From: an uncultured Acidobacteriia bacterium
GTDB taxonomy: Bacteria; Acidobacteriota; Terriglobia; Bryobacterales; Bryobacteraceae
Direction of reading: 5' to 3'
Length of the DNA stretch: 64,000 nucleotides
NCBI GenBank assembly: GCA_903923395.1
Contig: CAIXXM010000162.1
Location: forward strand, 1 to 64,000
Shown here: positions 35,055 through 43,192 of the stretch, piece after piece
How the letters are laid out: each line of letters begins with the position of its first letter
Position numbering within the stretch: position 1 is the first letter of the stretch
The notes under the pieces: model-generated
Database searches by the model: none
The model's input: the letters and a program-made list of their open reading frames with translations, nothing else
Told to the model about the DNA's origin: nothing
Position numbers and translations under genes: made by a program

Positions 35055-35885
35055 CTAATTCAGAATTCGGACAGGTAGGGTCTCATGCCTGTCTTCGCGG
35101 GGCCAGGAATCGACACTGAAGTAATAGTCTCCCGGGCGGAGAATGTGACCGGGGACGGTGACCGTGATTTTCGAAGTAATGGCGGTTCCCAGACCGCTCC
35201 AAACGACTTCACCACCAACGCGAATCAGTGAGATCCGATAGCGGGCGTCGTCAGCTGCGCCTGCGATCAGCAAGTCGAACAATACTTCCCGTTCGTTTGC
35301 CGGCAAGAAGATGGACTGTGATGAATCGCCCGACCTTGCATTCTTCGGGACCAGCGCAAAAGCCGCTGGCGGCAGAGGATGAACGCTGGTACTCCGGGCG
35401 ATCTGCTCCATCTGGGCGAGGCGCGCGGAGAGGGAAGTGAGCTCCGCATGACTCTTTTGGAGAAGTACAGCGACTACACCGAGCGCGGCCATCGACAAGA
35501 TCGACAGGGCCGCAGCCACGGGCATGATCCAAAACGGGACGCTCCGGCGCTTGGAACTCGCGGGTGTTGCTGTTCTTCTGGACGCCGCCTCCAGTGAAAG
35601 TGCATTCAGCGCAGCGCCGACTTGCAATTTTTTGCGAAGTACCGGAGAACTAAGCCATTTCGCTTCAAAAGTGGCGCGGTCTTGCGGCGTCAGGGCACCG
35701 GCGAAGTAATCACGGATCACTTCTTCTTCGCAGGGGGCCACGAGTTCGAAAGCGGAGTCATCGCTGGCAAACAGCTCTTCGAGCCGCTCGACTTCAGGTT
35801 CCGGAAACCGGCCGACAAGCCAAGCGTAAATCCGTGAATAAACGTCCATTTCGCCGCCGGGAGGCGCTGATTGCATCTCAGACAT
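35055..35885 (-). CDS. One-pass membrane protein, putative anti-sigma factor
   Basis: 276 residues. The N-terminal ~85 residues are cytoplasmic, acidic and helical with EEEVIRDYFAGALTPQDRATFEAKWLSSP, the pattern seen in anti-sigma proteins of acidobacteria. One membrane helix spans ~121-146 (FWIMPVAAALSILSMAALGVVAVLL), then a short coiled coil and a beta-rich external domain. There is no zinc-finger motif. The gene starts 21 bases after the sigma factor stop, and that arrangement is the main support for the role. Confidence 0.75.
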   Translation of the reverse strand: MSEMQSAPPGGEMDVYSRIYAWLVGRFPEPEVERLEELFASDDSAFELVAPCEEEVIRDYFAGALTPQDRATFEAKWLSSPVLRKKLQVGAALNALSLEAASRRTATPASSKRRSVPFWIMPVAAALSILSMAALGVVAVLLQKSHAELTSLSARLAQMEQIARSTSVHPLPPAAFALVPKNARSGDSSQSIFLPANEREVLFDLLIAGAADDARYRISLIRVGGEVVWSGLGTAITSKITVTVPGHILRPGDYYFSVDSWPREDRHETLPVRILN

Positions 35886-35906
35886 GGAATGGCTCAGGGG
35901 CGGATT

Positions 35907-36434
35907 TCATTTCTTCTTTTCATCAAGAAAGTCTGGATTTAATGACTTTCTCAGAGCCTTTATAATTCTGAAGGCGCGCATACGCACAGCATTCTCCGTT
36001 ACACCGAGGGAAGATGCGAAAGCTTTGGCTCCGGATTCATAGAATTCGAGGATGAACTTACGATCCGGGACCGGCAGCAGTTCCAGGCATTGTTTTGCAA
36101 GGATCATGAAAAACGGATCCGCGAAGTGAACTGCGGATTGAAACTCCTCCTCAAAAGATACGTGGTCACGACGCTCTTTCAATTCTTCCAGCGCCACCAT
36201 GCGGGCCACGCCGAGGCAATAATATTCAACAGGAACGGTCAATGTGATGCCTTCCTTCAGCTTTGCAATTACCCGGACAAAGACCGTGGCGGCGGCGGCC
36301 TCTGGATCGGGACAACCCCTGTGGCAGCAAATACTGATCACTTTTGTCCGGCAACTCAGGTACCGCCGCAGCGCCTCCGCGGGGTCTGGAGAAAAAGCAG
36401 CAAGAAGATCCGTCGGCCCACTGGTTGGGGCCAT
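35907..36434 (-). CDS. Sigma-70 family (ECF-like) RNA polymerase sigma factor
   Basis: 175 residues from ATG 36434 (GTG 36437 also possible). Region 2 is divergent (DPEAAAATVFVRVIAKLKEG, VEYYCLGVARMVALEELKERR), and region 4 carries a helix-turn-helix: VPDRKFILEFYESGAKAFASSLGVTENAVRMRAFRIIKALRKSL. Three Cys/His residues (ISICCHRGC) in the first helix pair are unusual. It forms a two-gene unit with the membrane protein downstream and has a 402-base upstream spacer. Confidence 0.82.
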   Translation of the reverse strand: MAPTSGPTDLLAAFSPDPAEALRRYLSCRTKVISICCHRGCPDPEAAAATVFVRVIAKLKEGITLTVPVEYYCLGVARMVALEELKERRDHVSFEEEFQSAVHFADPFFMILAKQCLELLPVPDRKFILEFYESGAKAFASSLGVTENAVRMRAFRIIKALRKSLNPDFLDEKKK

Positions 36435-36836
36435 CACCGGGATGTGTACTCCGGATTGATAGGGATGGAGCCAACTTCAACAAAGAAGGCTGCCCGACAG
36501 AAGGGGATGGCCCAGGCAAAAAGAAGATCAACGGTTGATGTCCCGGCTTGGTTCTCTTTGCTAACAGCGTTATTCACTCCTCGGCAGATAGCATTGCAGG
36601 TTTCCGGTGTAGTGAGATGAGCACATTCAACGATGCTCGCCCCAACCGGGGGTACGTAGCGGACGGGAAATACGATTGACACGGCAAGAACGCGGGATAG
36701 GATCAACGATCCTACAGGCAATGGAAAGCATGCGTTCGTCCGAACCATTGACCACTGATGATACCCCACACCAGGCTGTAATGAAGCTTTTCAATTGAAC
36801 AGCAAAAGTAACGGAGCACCGGACGACATCCGAATG
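36435..36836. other. 402-base spacer with an orphan promoter-like palindrome
   Basis: No convincing gene. On the + strand TTGACA (36676-36681) and TAGGAT (36698-36703) are 16 bases apart, and the -10 overlaps a perfect 7-bp inverted repeat TAGGATC-AAC-GATCCTA (36698-36714). A 25-codon ORF begins at ATG 36721. The upstream promoter of the sigma gene must also lie here, but I could not locate it. Confidence 0.4.
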
Positions 36837-37103
36837 CTATCTGCAATGGTCGAGCATCCACGGCATGAACACTTTTAAGTACAAGATGACGCAGACGGTG
36901 AAGAACGAGAGAGGACCGGCGAGCCCCCAGACCAAGGGGCGAGAGCCTTCGCGCCGGTGATCTGGCGCAACAACAATCCGCGACCGGCGGATATAACCAG
37001 TGACGGTACCCACGGCCATGCCAGAACTTATCCCAAAGACGGCAGGAAAAATACCGGCACCGAATGGAACACCCAAGAACGTGGTAATCGCAGCGAACTT
37101 CAA
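36837..37103 (-). CDS. Small membrane protein, possibly the 3' part of an interrupted gene
   Basis: 88 residues from a TTG start. Two hydrophobic stretches (FAAITTFLGVPFGAGIFPAVFGISSG and PLVWGLAGPLSFFTVCVILYLKVF) flank a basic loop with IRRSRIVVAPDHRREGSR, a credible two-helix protein with the loop inside the cell. The same frame continues upstream past a TAG at 37113-37115 into another hydrophobic run (MFLIVMAFMFSPKFKPQIALAGYFIF is split by the stop from SSSLKF). It may therefore be a decayed longer gene. No family is recognised. Confidence 0.4.
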   Translation of the reverse strand: MKFAAITTFLGVPFGAGIFPAVFGISSGMAVGTVTGYIRRSRIVVAPDHRREGSRPLVWGLAGPLSFFTVCVILYLKVFMPWMLDHCR

Positions 37104-37309
37104 ACTCGAGCTCTAAAAGATAAAATAGCCAGCGAGCGCGATCTGAGGTTTGAATTTTGGACTGAACATGAACGCCATGACGATCAAAAACATCAAGCTG
37201 GCTTCTCCGTTCACCTGGGCCGGGCCAACGAAGGTTTCCAGGGCTTGAGACCGGCCACGGTGATGCGACCCCACAAAGTCACCAAGTGGTGTCGGACAGC
37301 ACGTGTGGC

Positions 37310-38161
37310 CTATTTGCGATCGATTCCAAAATCGAAAACCACCACGGAACTCGCCGCTGCGGCCCCGCCCATCCCAGTTGCGGCCAGGAAGGCATATTCG
37401 CCAACTTTGAGGCTGGCGTCCGGGATCACCCTGTAGGCATAGGGGCGAATTTTTTCGGCATTGCACTTGAAGGTTCTCTTCTCGTCCGTGCCAGCACTAA
37501 AGCTCGCAAAACCGGCCTTCGCGACAGTTGTTTCCCTATGATCTTTCCTTTCGTCTAGCAGGAGGAGAGAGAATTGAGAAGGACTAGTAATCGTGTCCGC
37601 TGCACCCAGGTTGCCGGTCGGGGGGAAGTACATATAGAACACCGGTTTCGTCTCGGAAGTACGAGTGGTTGCACGAGGACCAGGCAGTTCCGCCTTAACC
37701 TTTGCCTTCGAGAGGCCATATGTTAAGGATGAAACCCAGATATTGGCGGTCTTATTGCGGCTAGATCCGGCTCGCTCTATCAGGATCATCTTCCTGGACC
37801 CGTCGCCCGTGCTGAGCATCATATAGACCCCAGGATCATGCGGCGCCATCGGATCATTCGGGTCCACTGAAGCGTTCGCGGTGTTTCCGCCGGCAACGGA
37901 TGGGTCCACTTTCGGTGACGGACTAACCAGAGCCCGAATCACGACATCACTTGCACCCGATGATTTCATATCAATAAGATCATCGGGGCTGAATTTCGGC
38001 GGGTTGGTCTCACTCCTGATCTTGGCGACAATGACATCCTCCGGCAGACCAGCCTTAATCATCTGGACAATCGCGTCCTTTGAAAGGTGCGCGTCCTGGG
38101 CATACCCACAATACGAAAGACAGGAAAGAACAACTAATGCGATCACGCTTCTCTTGTTCAC
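37310..38161 (-). CDS. Exported protein of unknown function
   Basis: 283 residues from GTG 38161, with a good Shine-Dalgarno (AAGGAG, 7 bases upstream). The signal peptide ends near YAQD. The mature N terminus has a helical motif, LSKDAIVQMIKAGLPEDVIVAKIRSET and SSGASDVVIRALV, that recurs in many acidobacterial exported proteins; the rest is beta-rich, with GDGSRKMILIERAGSS and a FRVIPD-like end. No catalytic motif is recognised. It lies alone between the small membrane protein and the small zinc protein. Confidence 0.8.
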   Translation of the reverse strand: MNKRSVIALVVLSCLSYCGYAQDAHLSKDAIVQMIKAGLPEDVIVAKIRSETNPPKFSPDDLIDMKSSGASDVVIRALVSPSPKVDPSVAGGNTANASVDPNDPMAPHDPGVYMMLSTGDGSRKMILIERAGSSRNKTANIWVSSLTYGLSKAKVKAELPGPRATTRTSETKPVFYMYFPPTGNLGAADTITSPSQFSLLLLDERKDHRETTVAKAGFASFSAGTDEKRTFKCNAEKIRPYAYRVIPDASLKVGEYAFLAATGMGGAAAASSVVVFDFGIDRK

Positions 38162-38280
38162 AGGCTAACTCCTTCTTCTACAACCTTCGTTATTCACTTC
38201 TGACACCGAACGCTCCCATAAGTCCCGCAGCAAACGCCCTGGCAGCCTACAGTCGCTCCCCGCCTGAATGGTGATGGGAT

Positions 38281-38301
38281 CCCCGCCAGTTGAGGGCGGG
38301 G
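38281..38301. other. GC hairpin in the spacer behind the small zinc protein gene
   Basis: CCCCGCC-AGTTGAG-GGCGGGG forms a 7-bp stem with a 7-base loop, downstream of the small zinc protein on the minus strand. There is no T-tract, so it is at best a weak terminator. Confidence 0.35.
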
Positions 38302-38347
38302 TTATCAAAGAGCCGAAGAACACATCCCTTTCGCCAGTCACAGCCGC

Positions 38348-38536
38348 TTAAGAGCACACCGGACATTTTGGATTCCCATTGCCCGGTCCTGTCATAACAA
38401 ACCCGCCCATATCCCTGGGATGTTCCTTCGACTGCCCGGAGCAGACATTACACAGCCATCGATTACACTTTGGACATCCCCACGCGATTACCGCCCTGGT
38501 GCCACACTTATCGCAAGTGGCATTCTGTTTCGACAT
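38348..38536 (-). CDS. Small zinc-ribbon-like protein
   Basis: 62 residues with four CxxC pairs: C8/C11, C21/C24, C29/C32 and C58/C61, enough for two zinc sites in a RING- or rubredoxin-like arrangement. AGGAG lies about 9 bases before the ATG, which supports real translation. No known family is recognised. It could bind nucleic acid or protein; neighbours do not help. It lies between an exported protein gene and an ATPase regulator on the same strand. Confidence 0.75.
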   Translation of the reverse strand: MSKQNATCDKCGTRAVIAWGCPKCNRWLCNVCSGQSKEHPRDMGGFVMTGPGNGNPKCPVCS

Positions 38537-38642
38537 GACGCTTTCTCCTATCTTTAAGTTGTAACGATACTTTCGTTCAGTGCGGAGTCCTCTGCGGACT
38601 ACTTATCTGCGGATGCATGGCTCCGCCAGTATTTCTTCCCGC

Positions 38643-39872
38643 TTAATTCTCTGGCTCTTGCGGGCTAACGGCAAGGGGGATTGGGATTGGAAGAGCATTG
38701 GAACCCCGCGCCGCCGCAAGAACATTGCAACGGGCGAGTGCGAGTTCCTTCCAGTCCCCGCTTTCTTTATCTATCAGATGCTTCAAGAAAGTGTCGCAGA
38801 GAATTTGCAGGAGACATGGCTCGCGTCGGCTGGTGTCGATGATCCATTGTGCTTCTCCGTCCGGAAAACGTAGAGGGGAGCTGTTGATCAGTTCCCAAGC
38901 TTCTTCTTCAGAGAAAGCCCCAACGGGCACCTCGTGCGACGCAATGCGCAGTACTGGCCGAAGTTGGGGGCACTGGTCCCAGAGCGCCCCTACGCTATGG
39001 GTGGAAGAAGCCACTATGCTTACTGACCCCGCGCGGGAGGTTCCAAGAAAGCGAAGTGCGCTCCAGACGGCTGAATCCAGCGAAGCAGCCTCTTCAATAT
39101 CATCCAAAATGATGGTTACTGATGGAGTTTCTGAAAGAGCGGTTACGAAGTCATCCAACACTTTCACAGGTCGAAGTCCCACACGGGCGAGAATCGCATG
39201 CAGGAACCCCTCCATTTGCCACATTCGCGGATCGTGCAAATCGATGAATGCGATCCTCCGAATGTTATCATCCGGCTCAAAGCCAGCATTCAGATCCTCC
39301 GATGTAGAGTGTGGAAGGAATTCAAGGAAACGCAGTAATGATGTCTTGCCTGCCAGGCGGGGTCCGGATACAAAGACATGCTGCGGCGGCCGGACGAAGC
39401 TTGCGTCGCGAATCTGACGCAGTTCCTTTCGTCTGCCAAAAAAGTTTCTTGGATGAAGGATGGGTGCGCCCCACGTAAATGTCGCCTGACAATCATTTGA
39501 CCGCCAGGGACGGGTGCGCAACGTATATCCGATTCCAGGTGAGCTGATGATGAGTTTGGGACAGTCTGGATTTCGTTCGATCTTGTGACGGATGTCGTAA
39601 ATGAGGCGGCTGAGTTCCGATTGCGGGTCAGAAAGGCGGTCGCTTCCCCAAACTGCGGATATCAATGCATCGGGACCGCAAGTAACCGGGATGCCACCGC
39701 ACTCGTGGTTGCGTCTCGCCATGAACTGTATCAACCTCAGCTGCCGCCCGCGAACTGTAAAGCTCATTGGTTCTACACCGCTGGAATGGCGGGTGAGGCA
39801 CAGGCGTGCGGGGTCGAACTCCACCCATTCGGAGTTTGGCTTCGCCAGGATTTGTTGGTTCCGGGTGTCCAT
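38643..39872 (-). CDS. Winged-helix (OmpR-type) DNA-binding domain fused to a P-loop ATPase
   Basis: 409 residues from ATG 39872 (TTG 39890 is an alternative). Residues ~15-110 form an OmpR/PhoB-type winged helix: SFTVRGRQLRLIQFM, ISAVWGSDRL, LSRLIYDIRHKIE, SSPGIGYTLR. A FFGRRKELRQI linker leads to an AAA/STAND-like ATPase with Walker A GPRLAGKTS (~residues 168-176) and Walker B VTIILDDIEEA (~250). No receiver domain is present, so it is not a classical response regulator. Transcriptional control gated by ATP or ligand binding is likely. A long intergenic region lies upstream. Confidence 0.85.
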   Translation of the reverse strand: MDTRNQQILAKPNSEWVEFDPARLCLTRHSSGVEPMSFTVRGRQLRLIQFMARRNHECGGIPVTCGPDALISAVWGSDRLSDPQSELSRLIYDIRHKIERNPDCPKLIISSPGIGYTLRTRPWRSNDCQATFTWGAPILHPRNFFGRRKELRQIRDASFVRPPQHVFVSGPRLAGKTSLLRFLEFLPHSTSEDLNAGFEPDDNIRRIAFIDLHDPRMWQMEGFLHAILARVGLRPVKVLDDFVTALSETPSVTIILDDIEEAASLDSAVWSALRFLGTSRAGSVSIVASSTHSVGALWDQCPQLRPVLRIASHEVPVGAFSEEEAWELINSSPLRFPDGEAQWIIDTSRREPCLLQILCDTFLKHLIDKESGDWKELALARCNVLAAARGSNALPIPIPLAVSPQEPEN

Positions 39873-40240
39873 TGCTTTCAGAAGTCCCAAACGGGCCCGC
39901 GGATGCGTGAACAGCGATGACGCCGCTGTTATTGGCAGCCCTGGATCATCCTACTAATGGCGATTCGGAGAAACTCTATTTCTCACTTAAGGCAAGCATT
40001 CAAAGATTTTTTTGGCGGGATGACTTATGACATCCGTAGGACGGAATACAAATGGGAACGGTTGGGGCGGTTCTACAGAGGTGGGAGATATTAGAGCTTT
40101 GGCTTTACCAGTCCGGGGGAATGAGCTATCGCTAGGATTGGCCGCTGCCGATGGACACGGATTCCCGAAAAAGTGCGCCAGCATGGCGCACGAACGACGC
40201 ACCAAATGCCAGGGCGGGCTGGGATTTCGCGGGAACGGGT
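39873..40240. other. 368-base spacer with one hairpin repeat
   Basis: No gene is supported. The only clear feature is the hairpin at 40173-40191, described separately. The first ~100 bases presumably hold the promoter of the ATPase regulator; I could not pick out convincing boxes. Confidence 0.5.
40173..40195. repeat. REP-like hairpin sharing a core with the 45.4-kb array
   Basis: GTGCGCCA-GCA-TGGCGCAC is a perfect 8-bp stem with a 3-base loop, running into GGCGCACGAAC. The 45.4-kb repeat units contain the same hairpin (GCGCCA-GAA-TGGCGC) and the same GGCGCACGAAC tail. It lies just past the 3' end of the fucosidase gene. Confidence 0.7.
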
Positions 40241-41785
40241 TTACAGCAGAGCCTTCCAGCCTGTACCCGTGACCTTGACGCCACAGGCCATTGGGTTGAG
40301 TGCTGCGGGGGGCAGGGTCACGGTCAGTGCGTCCGCGGTCTGTTCAAACTTCACTGGACCCTGCCCGAGGATCTCCACTTTGGCTACCTGATTCACACCA
40401 CCGGATTTTTTCAGAGCACGCATCCGCATCACGCCACCGGCTGGAGCACCCATTGCCAGGGCGTAAACGGATTTTCCATCTTTGGATTGGGTGTAGCGAA
40501 CATCCGCGCCAGAGAAGGCGAAGTCTTCCTTGAAGTGGCCCTCTTCGGTCTTGGTGCCGCCTTCCCCATAAACGCCGAATGGCCGCGTGCCGTGGATGGC
40601 TTCGCTGTGAACTTTCATCCAGGCGGTAACATCCGCTAGTAACTTCTCGACTTCCGCATCCAATGACCCATCGGGTCTCTGGATTACATTCAGCAGCATG
40701 TTCCCATTCTTACTCACCACATCCACCAGCGTTTGCACAACCCACTTGGGGGAACGGTACATCGTGCCGGTGTCCTTGGCTTTCCACGTGGTGTTGTAGA
40801 ACCAATCTCCGATGGCTGTATCGGTCTGCCATGGCGCAGGCTTGATTGCCGCAAGTCCGCCGCGTTCCACATCCTGCACACCGATGCCTTCCACATACTC
40901 CCCGTGACCAGTGCGTCCGCGCCAGTCCTTCAAGTTATAGACGGCTTCGAGTTTGCCCCCATGGTTCTTCATGTTGGAGTTATAGTAATGCGCCAACATG
41001 GTGCGCCCGACTTCACCAAAGGGCAGTGCGCCATCGCAGTAAAGCAGGTCGGGCTGGTATTGATCAATCAAATCCGTGATCCTGGCCAGCCACTCTTTGT
41101 GCCAGCGCGGGTCAGTGGTGTACCACTCCTTATCGCCGGGCAGCGCTTTTGCATGATAGAGACTTTCCCACTTCGGGTCTGCGCCATCATAAGGTACGCC
41201 CGCCATGGCTCCCTTCTTGTCACTGCCATGCGCGCCTTGCCACCAGGTGAAACTCGCGCCCAGGTGCTCAGAGACGCCGAACTTCAAACCCTGTCTCTTT
41301 GCGGCCTTTTGCCAAGCGCCCACGATATCCCGCTTTGGACCCATCTTAACGGCGTTCCACTCATGATGCTTCGAGTTCCAAAGATCGAAGTTATCGTGGT
41401 GGCATCCCATGCTGACGAAATACTTCGCACCGGCACCCTTGTAGAGACCCATCAGACGTTCGGGATCAAACTTCTCGGCCTTCCACAGGGGGATGATATC
41501 TTTCCAGCCGAACTTCGACGGATGACCGTAAGTCTTCAGGTGGTGTTCATAGTCCTTGCCACCTTCTTCGTACATCCGGCGTGCGTACCAGTCGCCGTAC
41601 ATGGGTACGCTTTGTGGTCCCCAATGCGCCCAGATACCGAACTTGGCATCGCGGAACCACTCCGGACACTTATAGTTCGCCAGGGATTCAAATGTCGGTT
41701 GAAAGGCAGCCGGTGCCCCGAGGAGCCGGGGCATTTGTGCCGCGCCTGCGACCGCAATCAAAGCATTTCGTCTGGTCATCTTCAT
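40241..41785 (-). CDS. Alpha-L-fucosidase, GH29
   Basis: 514 residues. A Tat-like signal (TRRNALIAVAGAAQM) suggests export. GH29 landmarks: WFRDAKFGIWAHWGPQSVP near the N terminus, YFVSMGCHHDNFDLWNSKHHEWN, and the nucleophile region PDLLYCDGALPF with D251. It would remove terminal alpha-L-fucose by retaining hydrolysis. AAGGAG sits 8 bases before the ATG. It is the last gene of a three-gene unit with a sulfatase (12 bases upstream) and a tannase-like esterase, so sulfated or acylated fucosylated glycans are likely substrates. Confidence 0.94.
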   Translation of the reverse strand: MKMTRRNALIAVAGAAQMPRLLGAPAAFQPTFESLANYKCPEWFRDAKFGIWAHWGPQSVPMYGDWYARRMYEEGGKDYEHHLKTYGHPSKFGWKDIIPLWKAEKFDPERLMGLYKGAGAKYFVSMGCHHDNFDLWNSKHHEWNAVKMGPKRDIVGAWQKAAKRQGLKFGVSEHLGASFTWWQGAHGSDKKGAMAGVPYDGADPKWESLYHAKALPGDKEWYTTDPRWHKEWLARITDLIDQYQPDLLYCDGALPFGEVGRTMLAHYYNSNMKNHGGKLEAVYNLKDWRGRTGHGEYVEGIGVQDVERGGLAAIKPAPWQTDTAIGDWFYNTTWKAKDTGTMYRSPKWVVQTLVDVVSKNGNMLLNVIQRPDGSLDAEVEKLLADVTAWMKVHSEAIHGTRPFGVYGEGGTKTEEGHFKEDFAFSGADVRYTQSKDGKSVYALAMGAPAGGVMRMRALKKSGGVNQVAKVEILGQGPVKFEQTADALTVTLPPAALNPMACGVKVTGTGWKALL

Positions 41786-41797
41786 GGTCGAATCTCC

Positions 41798-43192
41798 TTA
41801 TGCCACCGGAGGCGTTGGTGCCTCATATCCCGTCAGTCCTTCACTTGAGCGTGCCGGATCATAGCCCGGATTCACGGCAGGCATGACTGCACCTGCGCTG
41901 CGCCGCCAATCCTGCAAGAGCCTTTTTAACATGGCTGCCCGGCCCGGTTCCTTGTTGACAAGATTCCGCGTCTCGCCAACATCGTCCGTCAGATTGTATA
42001 ACTCGAAGCGCCCATCCTCGTAAAACTCGATCAACTTCCAGTCTCCCAGACGTACCGCACCCGCTGGCGGACCGCCCTGATCGCTGTAGTGTGGATAGTG
42101 CCAGAACAGCGGCCGGTCGGCAATTCGGCCGCCGCGCAGCAAGGGTCCTATATCGACGCCGTCCACACGGTTTACGGTTTTACAAAGTGTGGGCAGGAAG
42201 TCGATGCTGCTCACGGGGGTATGTATGACGCTCCCTGGCTTGGTCACACCGGGCCAGCGGATGATGAGCGGTTCACGAATGCCACCTTCGTATAGATGTC
42301 CCTTGCCGGCCCGCAACGGGGAGTTATTGGTTACAGGCGCTTTCCTGTTCCCCTGGAATCTCACGCCGCCATTATCCGAGAAGAATACGACCACGGTGTT
42401 ATCCGCTTTCCCCTCATCCTCCAGCGCCTGCAGCAAACGGCCCACGGAGGCATCCGCGGTCTCCACCATGGCACAGTAAGTGGGGTCGAGGTCACCAGTT
42501 TGGCGCGCCTTAGACTTAGCCACCAACTCCTTTGGTGCCTGCAATGGCATGTGGACGGTAAAGTGCGCTTGATAGAGAAAGAACGGGGCCTTGGTTTCGC
42601 GGATGAAGCGCACGCCCTCGCTGGTCAGGCGTTCTGTGAGGAACTCGCCGGGCTCCAGTTTCAAGCCGGGTAACTGGACGGGTCCGAAGTAAGTGGGCGG
42701 CGAGCCTGCAGCGGTACCGGCAATGTTGACGTCAAACCCGTGATCGAGAGGGGAGGAACCGGAGCCGCCCAGGTGCCATTTCCCAATCGCGGCGCTGCGG
42801 TACCCTTCCGGCTTCAAGACCTCGGGGATGGTCTTGGCCGATGCTGGCAATTGTTGCTCGAAGGCCGGCACTAATAACTTGGCGTAGGGCCATTGTTTGC
42901 GGCCCGCGATCCAATCGGTCAGTTTCAGACGCGCTGGATACTGTCCCGTCATGATACTCGCGCGGGTGGGTGAGCAGACGGGACAAGCGGCATAGGCCTG
43001 CGTGAATCTTGCGTTCTGTGCCGCGAACTTATCCAGGTACGGCGTGTCGATCACCGTGTTGCCATAGGCACCAAGATCATGCCACCCCATGTCATCCATG
43101 AGGATGAAGAGGACATTCCACTTGGGAGGCACGGCGGCGACCGCACAGGCGGCACTACCCAAGGCCTGGAGGAAAGTGCGGCGGCTGGTCAT
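41798..43192 (-). CDS. Tat-exported sulfatase with a formylglycine motif
   Basis: 464 residues. Tat signal TSRRTFLQALGSAACAV. Metal-binding DD (D33/D34) lies in NVLFILMDDMGWHDLGAYG. The active-site motif is C73-S-P-T-R in CPVCSPTRASIMTG, so C73 should be converted to formylglycine. Later blocks include SAAIGKWHLGG and VVFFSDNGG. It should hydrolyse sulfate esters outside the cytoplasm; sequence alone does not tell which sugar. No maturase (anSME or FGE) gene is in the window. It overlaps the esterase gene by 4 bases and precedes the fucosidase. Confidence 0.94.
   Translation of the reverse strand: MTSRRTFLQALGSAACAVAAVPPKWNVLFILMDDMGWHDLGAYGNTVIDTPYLDKFAAQNARFTQAYAACPVCSPTRASIMTGQYPARLKLTDWIAGRKQWPYAKLLVPAFEQQLPASAKTIPEVLKPEGYRSAAIGKWHLGGSGSSPLDHGFDVNIAGTAAGSPPTYFGPVQLPGLKLEPGEFLTERLTSEGVRFIRETKAPFFLYQAHFTVHMPLQAPKELVAKSKARQTGDLDPTYCAMVETADASVGRLLQALEDEGKADNTVVVFFSDNGGVRFQGNRKAPVTNNSPLRAGKGHLYEGGIREPLIIRWPGVTKPGSVIHTPVSSIDFLPTLCKTVNRVDGVDIGPLLRGGRIADRPLFWHYPHYSDQGGPPAGAVRLGDWKLIEFYEDGRFELYNLTDDVGETRNLVNKEPGRAAMLKRLLQDWRRSAGAVMPAVNPGYDPARSSEGLTGYEAPTPPVA

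Noticed and set aside
36434-36769. 111-codon minus ORF upstream of the sigma gene
   Set aside because: Runs through the promoter-like palindrome, has no ribosome binding site and unusual composition; its end falls at the sigma factor start.
37113-37115. Pyrrolysine-type read-through of TAG
   Set aside because: No sign of pyl genes and no reason to expect them in this group; a nonsense mutation or two separate ORFs is simpler.
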